Shown here: positions 10,262-21,257 of the stretch, one piece after another
Position numbering within the stretch: the stretch's first letter is position 1
Layout of the letters: each line of letters begins with the position of its first letter
Assembly (NCBI GenBank): GCA_965197795.1
Contig: OZ240228.1
Coordinates: forward strand, 2,914,001 to 2,978,000
DNA: 64,000 nucleotides
Reading direction: 5' to 3'
DNA from: WHTK01 sp965197795
GTDB taxonomy: Bacteria; Chloroflexota; Dehalococcoidia; DSTF01; WHTK01
The notes under the pieces: model-generated
Told to the model about the DNA's origin: nothing
Seen by the model: the letters and a program-made list of their open reading frames with translations, nothing else
The model's database searches: none
Program-made: the position numbers and the translations under genes

Positions 10262-13026
10262 TTAGAGAAGGTTCAGAGCTCTGGCGCGCGAAAGGGCCTG
10301 TGTGCGACTGCGGACGCCTAGCTTCGCGTAAAGGTTGTTCACGTGCCACTTGACGGTGCTCAGGGCGACGACGAAGCGATCAGCGATCTCTTGGTTGGAG
10401 AGTCCTTCATCCATCAGATGAAGAACCTCTGCCTCGCGTTCACTGACGGCATCCGAACGACCGGCTGGAGGCGATTGTGGGCTCTGTTGCGGCGCCGAGA
10501 AGGCCTTGAGCAGAGAACCGATGGAACGGGCTGAGAAGTCGGGCTGAGAAGCGGTCGGGTTCGACAGCAGATTTACTCGAACGCCCTCGAGAAATTGTCG
10601 CATCGGTTCGCCCTCGTCGGCGAACGTACGCACCCGGCCCTCTCGTTCGCCTCTAGCCAGCGCCCTGTTCAGAACGCTCCGAGCTCCTTCCTCGTCACCC
10701 AGCGCGTGCGTGGCCATTGCCTCCAGAGCGATGGTTTCGATTGCAATAGCTTCTGACACACTCGACTCATCCAAGGCGAGCAGCGGAGTCAGCAGATCAT
10801 GCGCCGCTTCAGGCGCGCCGCGCGCTAGCAGGAAACGCGCCTACAGAAGCTGGTCGACCTGCCTAACGTCAGCGCCAGACAAAGAAGCCATTTGTTCCAA
10901 CCAACCTTGAGCTCGGCGCTGGTCTCCTTCTGCCAAGCTGATCTTTGCCAGAACGGGCCAGATCAAGCATTCGCCAGGGACGAACTGGCCTTGCTCGGAC
11001 ACAGCCTCAATCTCGTCAAGAACTTCGGCTACCGCGTCGTGGTCGCTCAGTGCATGTAAGACTCTCGCGTAAGCGGCGTAAGCATCCCCCAAACCGTTTG
11101 TCGCCCCGGACTGACGATACAACTCCATGCCGAGCGAAATACGCTCCAGGGCTTCGTTCAGTTCGTTGCGTTCATATAGAAGGTCACCGAGGACCACATA
11201 AGCGTAGCCAGCTCCCGGAATCCGTTCCATCCCCTGGCTCGAGGCGATCTCGACCGCCCTATCGCAAACGCGCCTTGCTTCACTCAACCTGCCAAGAATC
11301 ATCAGCGCTTTCGCCTGGAGTCCGATGGCCATAATCGTCACGTGCGCATGACCTGCTTCCTGGCTATGGCGGGCCGCTTCCGCGAATGTGGAGGCGGCCG
11401 CAGGGAGGTCTAGTTTCATCCAGTGGGCGCTCGCCAGGTTTATCGCCAGCACTCCCTTCATCCGCACATCGTTTTCGTCAAGGTCGGCCTCCGCTAGGCG
11501 CGCGTGTTTGATCGTGGACTCGGGGTCGCCACGCGCTCCTGCCAGGTGAGAGCGCAGAGCTTGAAGAGAGCAACGAATGCGTCTCTGGAGCGGTAACCCC
11601 CTCTGTCCTAGGGGAGGGATCGTTTGGAAGCGACTCGATAGCCTCACCGGACTGACGCAGGCGCTGTTCCGCTTCATCGTAACGACCATTGAACGCTAGG
11701 CTCCAGGCGCAGTGACTGAGCAGAACGGGCCGGGACCGGATTTCTTCTTCTGGAAGCGCCTTCAACCAGTTCAGCAACGTCCCGATATCCCCTTGGTCGA
11801 AAAGGCGATAGGCAGCGACTTCAAGGAGGTCGCAGGCCGCCGGGTAGTCTGACGCGCGGAGAGCGTGATTGAGCGCCTCAGGGATGGAGTTGTTCTCGCC
11901 GAACCACGGGGCTCCAAGCCGGTGCAACTCTTGAACGCCTACATTCGAATGACGCAGGCCTTCGAGCAAAGCATCGCGGAAAAGCTGGTGGTATCGATAC
12001 CACTGTCGCTGGTCGTCCAGGGCGACCACGAATAGGTTCGTCTGCTCTAAGCGTCTGAGGACGATCTCTGAGTCCGAACGTCCTGTGAGGGCGTCGCAAA
12101 GTGGGCCGGTGAGACGATCCAGGAAGGATGTCCGCTCGAGGAACTCGAGCGTATCAGCGGGCTGGCTTGCCAGTACTTCCTCAGTCAGATAGTCACCTAC
12201 GTAGCGGTTACTGCCGGTGAATGCCCGCGATGAATCTGTCTGGATCGCGGTCTCGAATCGACAAGGCGGCCATCTGTAGGCCCGCGATCCAGCCCTCGGT
12301 TCGTTCGGCCAGTGTCAGAATCTGATTACTCGCTAGGGCCAGTCCCATGGAGTCATTCAGGAACCCGGTGGCCTCCTCTTCCGTGAATCTCAGATGAGTG
12401 GCAGAGATCTCCGTGAGCTGCCCTCGGGCCCGCAGGCGGCTTAGACTGAGCGGCGGCTCTTGGCGGCTCGAGATCATCAGATGCATGTGGGGCGGCATGT
12501 GCTCGATGAGGAAATCGAGCGCCCGGTGGATCGCAGGATCCTCGATGACCTGATAGTCATCGAGGACGATCACAGTTTTCTTTGGCGCTTGCGCGACTTC
12601 GTTGATGAGAGCTGTCAGAACACTCTCGATCGGAGCACCCTCGGGAAAACGCAACACCGATAGAGCGCCCGCACCTAGTCCACCGTTTTCGGAAAGGGCG
12701 GTGATGAAGGCGTCCCAGAAGGTAAGTGAGTCGTTGTCACCTTCATCGAGAGAGAGCCAGGAGGCTATCGTTTCGCCAAGATCTGTTTTCCCGAACAGCT
12801 CACTGAGTGCGGTCGTTTTCCCAGCGCCGGCAGGTCCTGTAACCAGGGTAAGCTTTCGCTGAAGCCCTTCTGCTAGGCGGTCGGAGATCCGCAGGCGAAC
12901 AACCAGATTCGGCGGTGCTAACGGGGCGAGGAGCTTCGTTGCGACGAGGTGCGGGTTCGCGTGAAGAGCCGTTCCGGCTGATGAAGCCTGTGAGAAGGGA
13001 GTCTGCGACGCCGGGCTGTTTTCCAT
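10262..13026 (-). pseudogene. MalT/LuxR-type ATP-dependent transcription regulator, broken
   Basis: Large regulator of about 920 residues. The N-terminal STAND ATPase has Walker A GPAGAGKTT near residue 65 and Walker B VIVLDDYQ near 150. A winged-helix and TPR-like helical repeat region follows, and the C-terminal LuxR helix-turn-helix is intact (VSEREAEVLHLMDEGLSNQE, then STVKWHVNNLYAKLGVRSR). Frameshifts lie near 12215 and 11570, and an in-frame TAG at 10841-10843 interrupts VDQLL/ARFLLARG. It sits upstream of the exporter on the same strand, so it probably controlled it. Confidence 0.75.
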
Positions 13027-13298
13027 GAGTACTCGAAACCCGATTGTTTTACTACCTCGGGCAGACCTTTAGGCGAGGCTCAACTGCGCTCACCGCAGCC
13101 GGACTCAGGCCTTCGTGGGCACGAGCCGGAGTCCGAACCAATATGCCCGACCCATCTTGCTTTGAAAAGTGCCTCCTTGAGACTTGTGATGCAGGCGACA
13201 CTATGACGGCATCGTGTGGGCTGGCCGGGAACCTTTGGTTGCGGTCGCGGATCTATTGCGTCTTCGGAATTGGCCTGCTCTATTCCGACGACTCCCGG

Positions 13299-13550
13299 CT
13301 AATCGTCCTTCTTCTTTACGCCCGTGACCATGCTGAGAATGGTCTCGACTGTGACTCGGTCACCCTCGCTGGGCGAAGGATAGACGGCGTCATGGGCCAG
13401 CCGGACCTCGCGAAGACTATCAGGCGTGTCATCGAAGGAGAGGAACATCTGGTAGTAACGCACGCCGTGCAGCTCGTAGGGATTCAATTTATTAATGATC
13501 GCCTCGCGCGGTATGGTTCGCCTCCCTCGTCCTCCGCAAAAGCCGGACAC
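13299..13550 (-). CDS. Small conserved hypothetical protein
   Basis: The 60 residues after NPYELHGVRYYQMFLSFD, including VRLAHDAVYPSPSEGDRV, look like a real compact protein, rich in acidic and aromatic positions, and resemble short proteins I associate with Chloroflexota. The start is unclear: the listed end uses a distant start, while a TTG near 13487, with GAGGCG upstream, would give about 62 residues. An overlapping plus-strand frame (13044-13586) looks non-coding. Confidence 0.45.
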   Translation of the reverse strand: MSGFCGGRGRRTIPREAIINKLNPYELHGVRYYQMFLSFDDTPDSLREVRLAHDAVYPSPSEGDRVTVETILSMVTGVKKKDD

Positions 13551-13725
13551 CCTGACCAGAGCACCAGTCTCTTAGTCACAGAGTAAGCGATTGAGGCGAC
13601 GCTCACATGATGTGCAAGACGTAGCACGATGTGTAAATAATATCGCGTTGGGGTTAGCGGCCCGACGCATCAGGAGAAGCGTAAACAACGCATCCAGGGC
13701 GGGTCGCTAGAATTGTCTTAAGAGA

Positions 13726-14694
13726 ATGAGGTACGTGAATCTCGGCGACCGGCGAGCCTCCGTCATTGGTCTCGGCCTTTGGCAGTTCGGGTCACGCGAA
13801 TGGGGTTGGGGTGAGTCGTTCTCGGAACCTGAAGCTGTCCGCGTCGTAGAACGTGCCCTGGACCTAGGCATTAATCTCTTTGACACAGCGGAGATTTACG
13901 GCAGCGGTCATTCCGAGGAGATTCTTGGGAGAATTCTCAAGGGCCGCCGAGATGACGCCATCATCGCCACGAAGGTCAGTCCTTTGCACCTGACCCGCCG
14001 AGCCGTCCTCGCGGCCGCAGAACGCAGCCTCCAACGCCTCGGCGTAGATTCAATCGACCTCTATCAGGTGCATTGGCCAAACCGATTTGTGCCGATCTCG
14101 TCGACAATGCGTGGGATGAAGGAACTCCATCAAGCTGGCAAGATCAAAGCTGTCGGCGTTAGCAATTTCAGCCTGGCACGGTGGCGGCGCGCAGAGGCGG
14201 CCCTTGGGGAGCCTGTTGTCTCGAATCAGGTCCAGTTCCATCTGCTCGACCAGCGACCATTGGCCGACCTCGTACCTCACAGCGCGACCCGACCAGGATC
14301 GGTCATTCTGGCCTATAGTCCGCTCGCCCAGGGCGTCCTCGGCGGTCGGTACCACGCCGCTCAGACCCCTGATGACTTTCGTGCATCAAGCCCGCCCTTC
14401 TCAGCGGCATCGCTCCAGCGTGTCTCTCCCTTGCTCGATGCCATAAGGGAGGTTGGGCGCCGATACAGCGCAACTCCTGCCCAGATCGCCCCGGCCTGGT
14501 TGGTCCATCAGCCGAACGTGATCGCCATCCCGGATGCCCGCAGCGTAGAGCAAGTGGAGCAAAACGCTGCCGCTGCCGACATCGAACTGTCAACGGACGA
14601 AGTAGTGCGGCTGAGCGACTTGGGCCAGCGGTTAGGTAGGGGAGGCCGGCATTTCGGCCTCAAACGTCTGGCGGGCTGGCTGCTGGGAGGCTAG
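13726..14694 (+). CDS. Aldo/keto reductase
   Basis: NADPH-dependent carbonyl reductase with a TIM-barrel fold, 322 residues. Catalytic tetrad: Asp53 and Tyr58 (FDTAEIYGSGHSE), Lys83 (ATKV) and His116 (QVHWP). The C-terminal region AIPDARSVEQVEQN provides the cofactor-phosphate site. It is intact and stands alone between the small gene at 13.3-13.55 kb and the recombinase remnant. Substrate unknown. Confidence 0.85.
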   Translation: MRYVNLGDRRASVIGLGLWQFGSREWGWGESFSEPEAVRVVERALDLGINLFDTAEIYGSGHSEEILGRILKGRRDDAIIATKVSPLHLTRRAVLAAAERSLQRLGVDSIDLYQVHWPNRFVPISSTMRGMKELHQAGKIKAVGVSNFSLARWRRAEAALGEPVVSNQVQFHLLDQRPLADLVPHSATRPGSVILAYSPLAQGVLGGRYHAAQTPDDFRASSPPFSAASLQRVSPLLDAIREVGRRYSATPAQIAPAWLVHQPNVIAIPDARSVEQVEQNAAAADIELSTDEVVRLSDLGQRLGRGGRHFGLKRLAGWLLGG

Positions 14695-14738
14695 GTGCAC
14701 GATCTGTACATCGTGTTGACTTAGTGAGCCACTAGAGC

Positions 14739-15290
14739 GTGCATGGCTGTGACCTCGAAGCAGGCAACCATGCACCAGATCACGACTCCAGACGAATCGC
14801 CGCCGCTGGCTGGGAACGCACCCTTTATGCCTTCCTGGCGGAGAAGGAGCGCCGCTCCGGCTCGGCCCGCACGGTTCAGAGCTACTCACGAATGCTCCAC
14901 GACTTCTTCGGTCGGTCGGGCAAGGCGCCGGATGAGGTTACCTCGCGGGACGTGTTCACCTGGGCATACGGCACCGGGCTCTCGGGCAAGGCGCCGTCGT
15001 CGATAACCATCGGAGCCCGACTCGCTTGTCTTAGCTCCTTCTACCGTTTCCTTATCCGCATGAAGGTTGTCTCCTCCAACCCGTGCGACGCGCTCGAACG
15101 ACCTCGAATCGTTCAAGGCAACCCGAAAGGACTTACCGCGGATCAGATCCGGCGCCTGGTCGACGCGGTCCCGCAGATAGCGGTTGGTCTGCGCGACCGC
15201 GCCATCATCCTGACTCTCACGCTGACGGGCAGCCGTCGAGCAGAGGTCCTCGGCCTGAAGGTCGGCGACGATGCAGGCTTTCCGCTGTGA
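14739..15290 (+). pseudogene. Truncated tyrosine recombinase (integrase)
   Basis: The SAM-like core-binding domain is present (AFLAEKERRSGSARTVQSYS through SSFYRFLIRMKVVSSNPCDA), followed by the start of the catalytic domain with the first catalytic Arg in LTGSRRAEVLGLKVGD. The frame then ends in GFPL and a TGA at 15288. The His-x-x-Arg, His and nucleophilic Tyr boxes are missing. A normal enzyme has about 300 residues; this has about 180. It lies about 100 bases from a tRNA-Val-like sequence, as expected for an element that used that tRNA as its attachment site. Confidence 0.75.
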
Positions 15291-15394
15291 TCAGGTGCCC
15301 GCCTCCAGGACGCTGATGAGGTCGGCGCTGTGGCGAGAGAGGTCATCGACGCTTCTCCGGTTATCAGCTCTGGTTCGTATTTTGAGAGAAGGTT

Positions 15395-15473
15395 TGGTGG
15401 GCGATACAGGGCTCGAACCTGTGACCTTCTGTGTGTAAAACAGACGCTCTAGCCAACTGCCCCGAAAGAGCCC
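15395..15473 (-). pseudogene. tRNA-Val(UAC)-like sequence, 5' part altered; probable att site
   Basis: On the minus strand the 3' two thirds is a good tRNA: anticodon stem TCTGT/ACAGA with loop TTTACAC (anticodon UAC), T-stem ACAGG/CCTGT, acceptor strand ATCGCCC, discriminator A and encoded CCA. The 5' third does not fit: GGGCTCT pairs poorly with ATCGCCC, and the D-stem partner of GAGC (expected GCTC) is replaced by CGGGGC with two extra bases. This is the expected look of an attachment-site copy left after integration at a tRNA 3' end. It could still be expressed, but folding would be poor. Confidence 0.6.
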
Positions 15474-15535
15474 AGCTTTGTCACGCCGGGAGCCTCATTC
15501 TATCGCAACCTCCAGCCACGCCGCCGCTGCGACCG

Positions 15536-16072
15536 CTAACGTTTCGGACCCGGCTCCTGCTGGACCAGCACTTCGTCCTTGACCTGCAGCAGCGTGCCAT
15601 CCCACTGGAACGTGGTCTTGCGCAGCTGGCTGGGACAGCAAAACGGGTCTTCGGGCCCATAAACGCCGCGTGTCTCCAGCAAGGCCCCGTCCTCGAGGCT
15701 CATCTGGAGACCGCTCGCCGCTGTTCTGTCGACAGTGCGGGTCAGGATAGCCTCGGGTGCACCGGACTCGAGCCGGAGGATCACGTAGCCGATGTTGCCC
15801 AGAGTGCCCTGCGACGTCACCGGCACGATCGCTTCCTCGCGCTGGTCGCCGGTCAGGTCGGCGAAGAGAATCGCCGCAGTTTCGATCGCGCCGGTACCCA
15901 GCTGGGCGAGCAGCTCCTGGAGGACGTCAACCTGTTCGAAATCAATAGCGCGGATCGCCTGGGCATCCTGTGGTTGCTCAAGCCCGCGAGACGTGGCTCC
16001 AGACTCGCCACCGTTACCGCAGGCGATGCTGATCACTAACAAGCTGGCGATAAGATAGGCGGGTACTTTCAG
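15536..16072 (-). CDS. Putative lipoprotein of unknown function
   Basis: 178 residues. A signal peptide of the form LKVPAYLIASLLVISIAC has a lipobox-like end (S-I-A-C), with the mature N-terminus starting at Cys followed by a Gly/Asn-rich linker. The rest is mixed alpha/beta (ETAAILFADLTGDQREEAIV then GYVILRL), resembling FG-GAP-like or periplasmic beta-propeller blades weakly. No ATG, GTG or TTG fits; CTG at 16072 has a GAGAGGAG Shine-Dalgarno sequence seven bases upstream and would place Lys second. An upstream ORF extension looks non-coding. Confidence 0.5.
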   Translation of the reverse strand: MKVPAYLIASLLVISIACGNGGESGATSRGLEQPQDAQAIRAIDFEQVDVLQELLAQLGTGAIETAAILFADLTGDQREEAIVPVTSQGTLGNIGYVILRLESGAPEAILTRTVDRTAASGLQMSLEDGALLETRGVYGPEDPFCCPSQLRKTTFQWDGTLLQVKDEVLVQQEPGPKR

Positions 16073-16160
16073 AGCAACGCTCCTCTCCCCGCCTGATCGG
16101 ATATTATCCCCTGACCTTGGCCTGAGCAATTCGAGACACCGCCCGCATCGCAGAGGGAGC

Positions 16161-16471
16161 ATGCAAATGTGGTTTATCTGCCTCCGACGTTCGATCATCG
16201 ATCGCGACAAGTGGACTACGACGGTTGACGAACACCTGGCCTGGATGAAGCAGCAGCACGAGAGGGGTACCATCCTGTTTTCGGGCCCGGACACGACGAA
16301 AGCGGCACTGCGTACGGCATCTACCTGATCCGCTGCGGATCGGAGGAAGAAGCCCGGCAGGTCGCAGCCAACGATCCGTTTACGGCCAACGACCACTGCG
16401 CCTTCGAACTGATCGAGTGGGACGTGCACCAGATCCTCGGCGCCGGCGGTTTCACGATGGCCGGTCTGTAG
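16161..16471 (+). pseudogene. YCII-related protein, frameshifted
   Basis: ATG 16161, preceded by AGAGGGAG, begins MQMWFICLRRSIIDRDKW, and after a frame change near 16295 the protein continues ESGTAYGIYLIRCGSEEEA to IEWDVHQILGAGG. Adding one base in the GGACACGACG stretch restores GPDTDESGTAYG, the expected YCII-family turn. The full protein would have 103 residues, normal for this ferredoxin-like family. Function unknown. The single missing base may be a sequence error. Confidence 0.65.
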
Positions 16472-16513
16472 GGGACGCGTTAGCAAGAGCCGCCGCAGTG
16501 CGAAGCGGCGGCC

Positions 16514-16840
16514 TCAGGTCGTCTCACCTTCCTCCGAATCAGGTGCGGTACTGAGGAAGAGCTGGCTGCCGCCTTCCGCGGCGCGGACCATACCCCAGAC
16601 GTAAGCGTCGTCCCGAATGAGATGGAACAGCGACGGCCCGGCGCCGGACGCTTCCTCGCGGAAGCCCGCGGTCCTTAGCTGCGCCTTGACGTGCTCGAAT
16701 GCCATGCGTGGCGGCATCGCAAGCACCAGGTTCAGTCCCCAACCGATGCTCTCGCTGGGCAGCACATCCTGCCGGCTCAGCAGGACGAACTCGGGAAACG
16801 TGACCCATTCGTCCAGCGGATTCTCAAGTTCCTCAGTCAT
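16514..16840 (-). CDS. Small hypothetical protein
   Basis: 108 residues, acidic at both ends (MTEELENPLDEWV; SEEGETT). The centre has a strand-helix-strand pattern (LVLAMPPRMAFEHVKAQL, then SLFHLIRDDAYVWGMV). I recognise no family. The gene begins about 30 bases after the dnaK terminator hairpin and runs in the same direction, so it likely has its own promoter. Confidence 0.55.
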   Translation of the reverse strand: MTEELENPLDEWVTFPEFVLLSRQDVLPSESIGWGLNLVLAMPPRMAFEHVKAQLRTAGFREEASGAGPSLFHLIRDDAYVWGMVRAAEGGSQLFLSTAPDSEEGETT

Positions 16841-16868
16841 TTCGTAGATGATACGTCTCCCTGAAAGC

Positions 16869-16901
16869 GAGGAGGGGATGTCTTCGTAACATCCCCTCCT
16901 T
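16869..16901 (-). terminator. Terminator hairpin after dnaK
   Basis: A perfect 12-bp stem (AGGAGGGGATGT with ACATCCCCTCCT) around a 7-base loop lies about 40 bases downstream of the dnaK stop. The T-run on the minus strand is weak (GCTTTC). It is most likely the end of the heat-shock operon. Confidence 0.6.
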
Positions 16902-16938
16902 CGACCGTGACTTGCTGACCACCGCCGTCACGCGATGG

Positions 16939-18825
<1,887 letters not shown>

Positions 18826-18886
18826 TGTTTATTGCCTCCCTGAGGCCGTGTGACCGCAGCCCCATACCCTTCAAGCTCGAACTTCG

Positions 18887-19411
18887 CTACAGCCGGCCCC
18901 GTTTGCGGGCCACGGCCCGCTCTACGATCGCGACAGACGAGGCGAGCTCGTCTCGTTCTGCTTTGCCCGGCGGCAGCTCCATGGCCCGCCGGAAGTGTCG
19001 TAGCGCCTCCTGGTAGAGGTTCTCGACCGTCAAATCTGCCGGCGCCACTTCTTCAGTAGCCGCCTCGCCGTAATCCTGCTTATATTCCGCGGCCCTGTAG
19101 CAAGCCATGCCTGCGCCGTAATGACCGCGCACGTCGGCGTCGTCCCGCGCCACGGCGTCGTTGAAAGCCTCAGCCGCCTGGCCGAAACGACGCAGGCCCA
19201 TCATCTGCCAGCCCAGCAGCAGTGGCCAGAGCCCTTCGGCCGGCTCCGAGGTCATCTTCTCGCGCAGCACGGCTACCGCCGCGGTTGCCTGTCCCTCCAG
19301 CCCCTTCTCGCCCAAGCGTCTCAAGACCTCGGGGTTGAGCGAGTCGCGACGCTTCTCCTCCTCGCGTGTGAAGCCTTCCAGCCTCGGCCGCCTGCTGCTG
19401 AAGATCGGCAT
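18887..19411 (-). CDS. TPR-like protein between grpE and dnaK
   Basis: 174 residues, almost all helical. Paired helices resemble TPR units (WPLLLGWQMMGLRRFGQAAE, then GHYGAGMACYRAAEYKQDYG and a later pair near LYQEALRHFRRAMELPPGK). The N-terminus is basic (MPIFSSRRPRLEG). It begins four bases after the grpE stop and ends about 60 bases before dnaK, so it is co-transcribed with the chaperones and may be a co-chaperone or assembly factor; that role is inference. Confidence 0.6.
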   Translation of the reverse strand: MPIFSSRRPRLEGFTREEEKRRDSLNPEVLRRLGEKGLEGQATAAVAVLREKMTSEPAEGLWPLLLGWQMMGLRRFGQAAEAFNDAVARDDADVRGHYGAGMACYRAAEYKQDYGEAATEEVAPADLTVENLYQEALRHFRRAMELPPGKAERDELASSVAIVERAVARKRGRL

Positions 19412-19415
19412 CGCC

Positions 19416-20036
19416 TCAGACTCCAGCCTCCCCCGCCTCTGGCTGCTTCCCGCCCACGACGACCATGGCCGGGCGCAGCGCGCGGCTACCGAGCATGTAG
19501 CCCTTCTGCACCACGTTGAGCACCTTGCCTGCCTCGCCCTCGGCGTACATCACCGCCTCGTGGACGGTCGGGTCGAACTCCTGGCCGTCGGCGGCGATTT
19601 CCGAGATGCCGTTCATCTCGAGCAGCGCCTGGAACTTGCGGTGGATCAGGCGCACGCCGTCCACCCAGATCAAGCCGGCCAAGTGGGGGTCGACGTTCTC
19701 TAGCGCGCGCTCTAGGTCATCGATGATCGGCAAGAGGTTGAACATCAAGGCGGCGTTGGCGAGCTGGCTGTACTCGGAGCGCTCTTGTTCGACGCGACGC
19801 TTGAAGTTCTGGTAGTCGGCCGCCGCGCGCTGCCAGGAGGCGTAGTAGGACTCCGCGCGCTCTTTCTCGTGGGTCAGCTGGTCTGTCAAATCTCCCGTGC
19901 TCTCCTCGTCGATGGGCTCGTTCTCTACCGCCTCATCGTTTGCCGGCCCGTCCGCGTTTTCGCTCGCCTGAAACGGCTTTTGCGAAGAGCGGCGGTCGAT
20001 GATTCGCGGTGGCTCCTCGTCTTCTCGCACGGACAT
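19416..20036 (-). CDS. grpE: Nucleotide exchange factor GrpE
   Basis: Releases ADP from DnaK. 206 residues: an acidic disordered N-terminus, a long coiled coil (HEKERAESYYASWQRAAADY with the family signature YQNFKRR), and the beta-domain containing EFDPTVHEAVMY and GYMLGSRALRPAMVVV, the PROSITE-type GrpE signature. ATG 20036 has GGAG upstream; the longer frame upstream of it lies inside hrcA and is not coding. Confidence 0.95.
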   Translation of the reverse strand: MSVREDEEPPRIIDRRSSQKPFQASENADGPANDEAVENEPIDEESTGDLTDQLTHEKERAESYYASWQRAAADYQNFKRRVEQERSEYSQLANAALMFNLLPIIDDLERALENVDPHLAGLIWVDGVRLIHRKFQALLEMNGISEIAADGQEFDPTVHEAVMYAEGEAGKVLNVVQKGYMLGSRALRPAMVVVGGKQPEAGEAGV

Positions 20037-20080
20037 AGCTCCGTCTCCCCAAGACCCGCTTGATCTCTGGTCTGAAGCGC

Positions 20081-21088
20081 CTAGATCTGCGACATCATGT
20101 CGCCGAGCAAAGTCGCAAGGTAACGCACCGTCGGGATGGTGCGCGAATAGCGCATACGCGTCGGGCCCAGGACCGCCACGACACCAGTCGGACCTCCCGC
20201 GTGACCGTAACGGGCCAGCACAAGGCTGCACTCCCGCAATGATTCGTTGTTGTTTTCGCTGCCGATGACGACGCTGATGCCCTCTTGGCTCAACTGGCGG
20301 ATCGGTATCGCGCTGGAAAGCGTGCGCTGCTCGAGGACGTCGATGATGTCGAGCATGCGGTCCGAGCGTGAAAACTCCGGCTGAGACAGGACCTCGCGTA
20401 CGCCGTCTCGGAATACGTCGCCGAGCGCCAGTGACTCTTCGTCCATCAAGTCGAGAACCGCTCTCGATACCACGCTATCGACCTCGGACGCCGCGGCCGG
20501 CAGGCGCACCAACTCGTACTGGGTCAGTCCGCCAAACTGCTGGTTTATCCGATTCGAGGCGGACAAGAGCGTTTCCTCGTTGACCGGATCACGGAAGGCC
20601 AGCACCTGCTGCCGGATGCGTGCCTCGTTCAGCACCACAACGCATAAAGCGCTCAGCTCGTGCAGCGGTACGAGCTGGACGTGCCGCAGTCGAGTCTCGG
20701 TGCTGTGTGGCGACGTCACGACGGCAAAGTTACTGACCGAGTGCGCCAGGACCGCCGCCGCTAGCTGGAACCACTGCTCCATAGCGCGTTCGGTCTGGTG
20801 GAACTGGTGACGGATCGTCTCCCGTTCTTCCCAGGCCAGCGTCTCTTCAGCCATGAGGCTCTCGACGTAGTAGCGATAACCCTTATCCGACGGTACGCGG
20901 CCCGCGGAAGTGTGGGGCTGGCTGATGTAGCCCAACTCTTCGAGACGAGCCATCTCCGCCCTCACCGTCGCGGATGAGACCGGCATGTCGTGCTTCGACA
21001 CGATGTACTTAGAACCGACGGGAAGAGCCGTGTCTACGTACTCTTCGACAATCAGATTCAGAAGAGTGGAACGGCGTTCAGTAAGCAT
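20081..21088 (-). CDS. hrcA: Heat-inducible transcription repressor HrcA
   Basis: Represses class I heat-shock genes by binding CIRCE. The N-terminal winged helix is typical (LTERRSTLLNLIVEEYVDTA, then GSKYIVSKHDMPVSSATVR), followed by EELGYISQPHTSAGRVPSDK, the strongest HrcA signature. The C-terminal GAF-like dimerisation domain ends near MRYSRTIPTVRYLA. 335 residues, normal. ATG 21088 has AAAGAGAG upstream. CIRCE and a sigma-70 promoter lie just in front, giving autorepression. Confidence 0.97.
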   Translation of the reverse strand: MLTERRSTLLNLIVEEYVDTALPVGSKYIVSKHDMPVSSATVRAEMARLEELGYISQPHTSAGRVPSDKGYRYYVESLMAEETLAWEERETIRHQFHQTERAMEQWFQLAAAVLAHSVSNFAVVTSPHSTETRLRHVQLVPLHELSALCVVVLNEARIRQQVLAFRDPVNEETLLSASNRINQQFGGLTQYELVRLPAAASEVDSVVSRAVLDLMDEESLALGDVFRDGVREVLSQPEFSRSDRMLDIIDVLEQRTLSSAIPIRQLSQEGISVVIGSENNNESLRECSLVLARYGHAGGPTGVVAVLGPTRMRYSRTIPTVRYLATLLGDMMSQI

Positions 21089-21099
21089 TTTGACTCTCT

Positions 21100-21126
21100 T
21101 TAGCACTCTCACCGTACGAGTGCTAA
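21100..21126 (-). promoter_or_regulatory. CIRCE operator
   Basis: TTAGCACTC, nine bases, GAGTGCTAA: a perfect match to the CIRCE inverted repeat bound by HrcA. It lies 12 bases upstream of the hrcA ATG and just downstream of the promoter -10, the classical repressing position. Confidence 0.97.
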
Positions 21127-21136
21127 TTGCTATCTA

Positions 21137-21165
21137 AAATTAGCAAACAGCCTCCCTCATGTCAA
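21137..21165 (-). promoter_or_regulatory. Sigma-70-type promoter of the heat-shock operon
   Basis: On the minus strand TTGACA (21165-21160) and TAATTT (21142-21137) are separated by 17 bases. The transcription start would fall at or next to CIRCE, consistent with HrcA blocking initiation. Confidence 0.75.
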
Positions 21166-21257
21166 GGCTGTTGACGCCCTTACGGACCGCTCCTACACTG
21201 CCCTAGACCGCAACGACTGGCGTTCGCGAGGTTAAATCTAGGCTCCCGGGAGACTGC

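Noticed and set aside
13044..13586. Plus-strand 180-residue frame
   Set aside because: No ribosome binding site or family resemblance; the opposite strand encodes a more protein-like product at 13299-13550.
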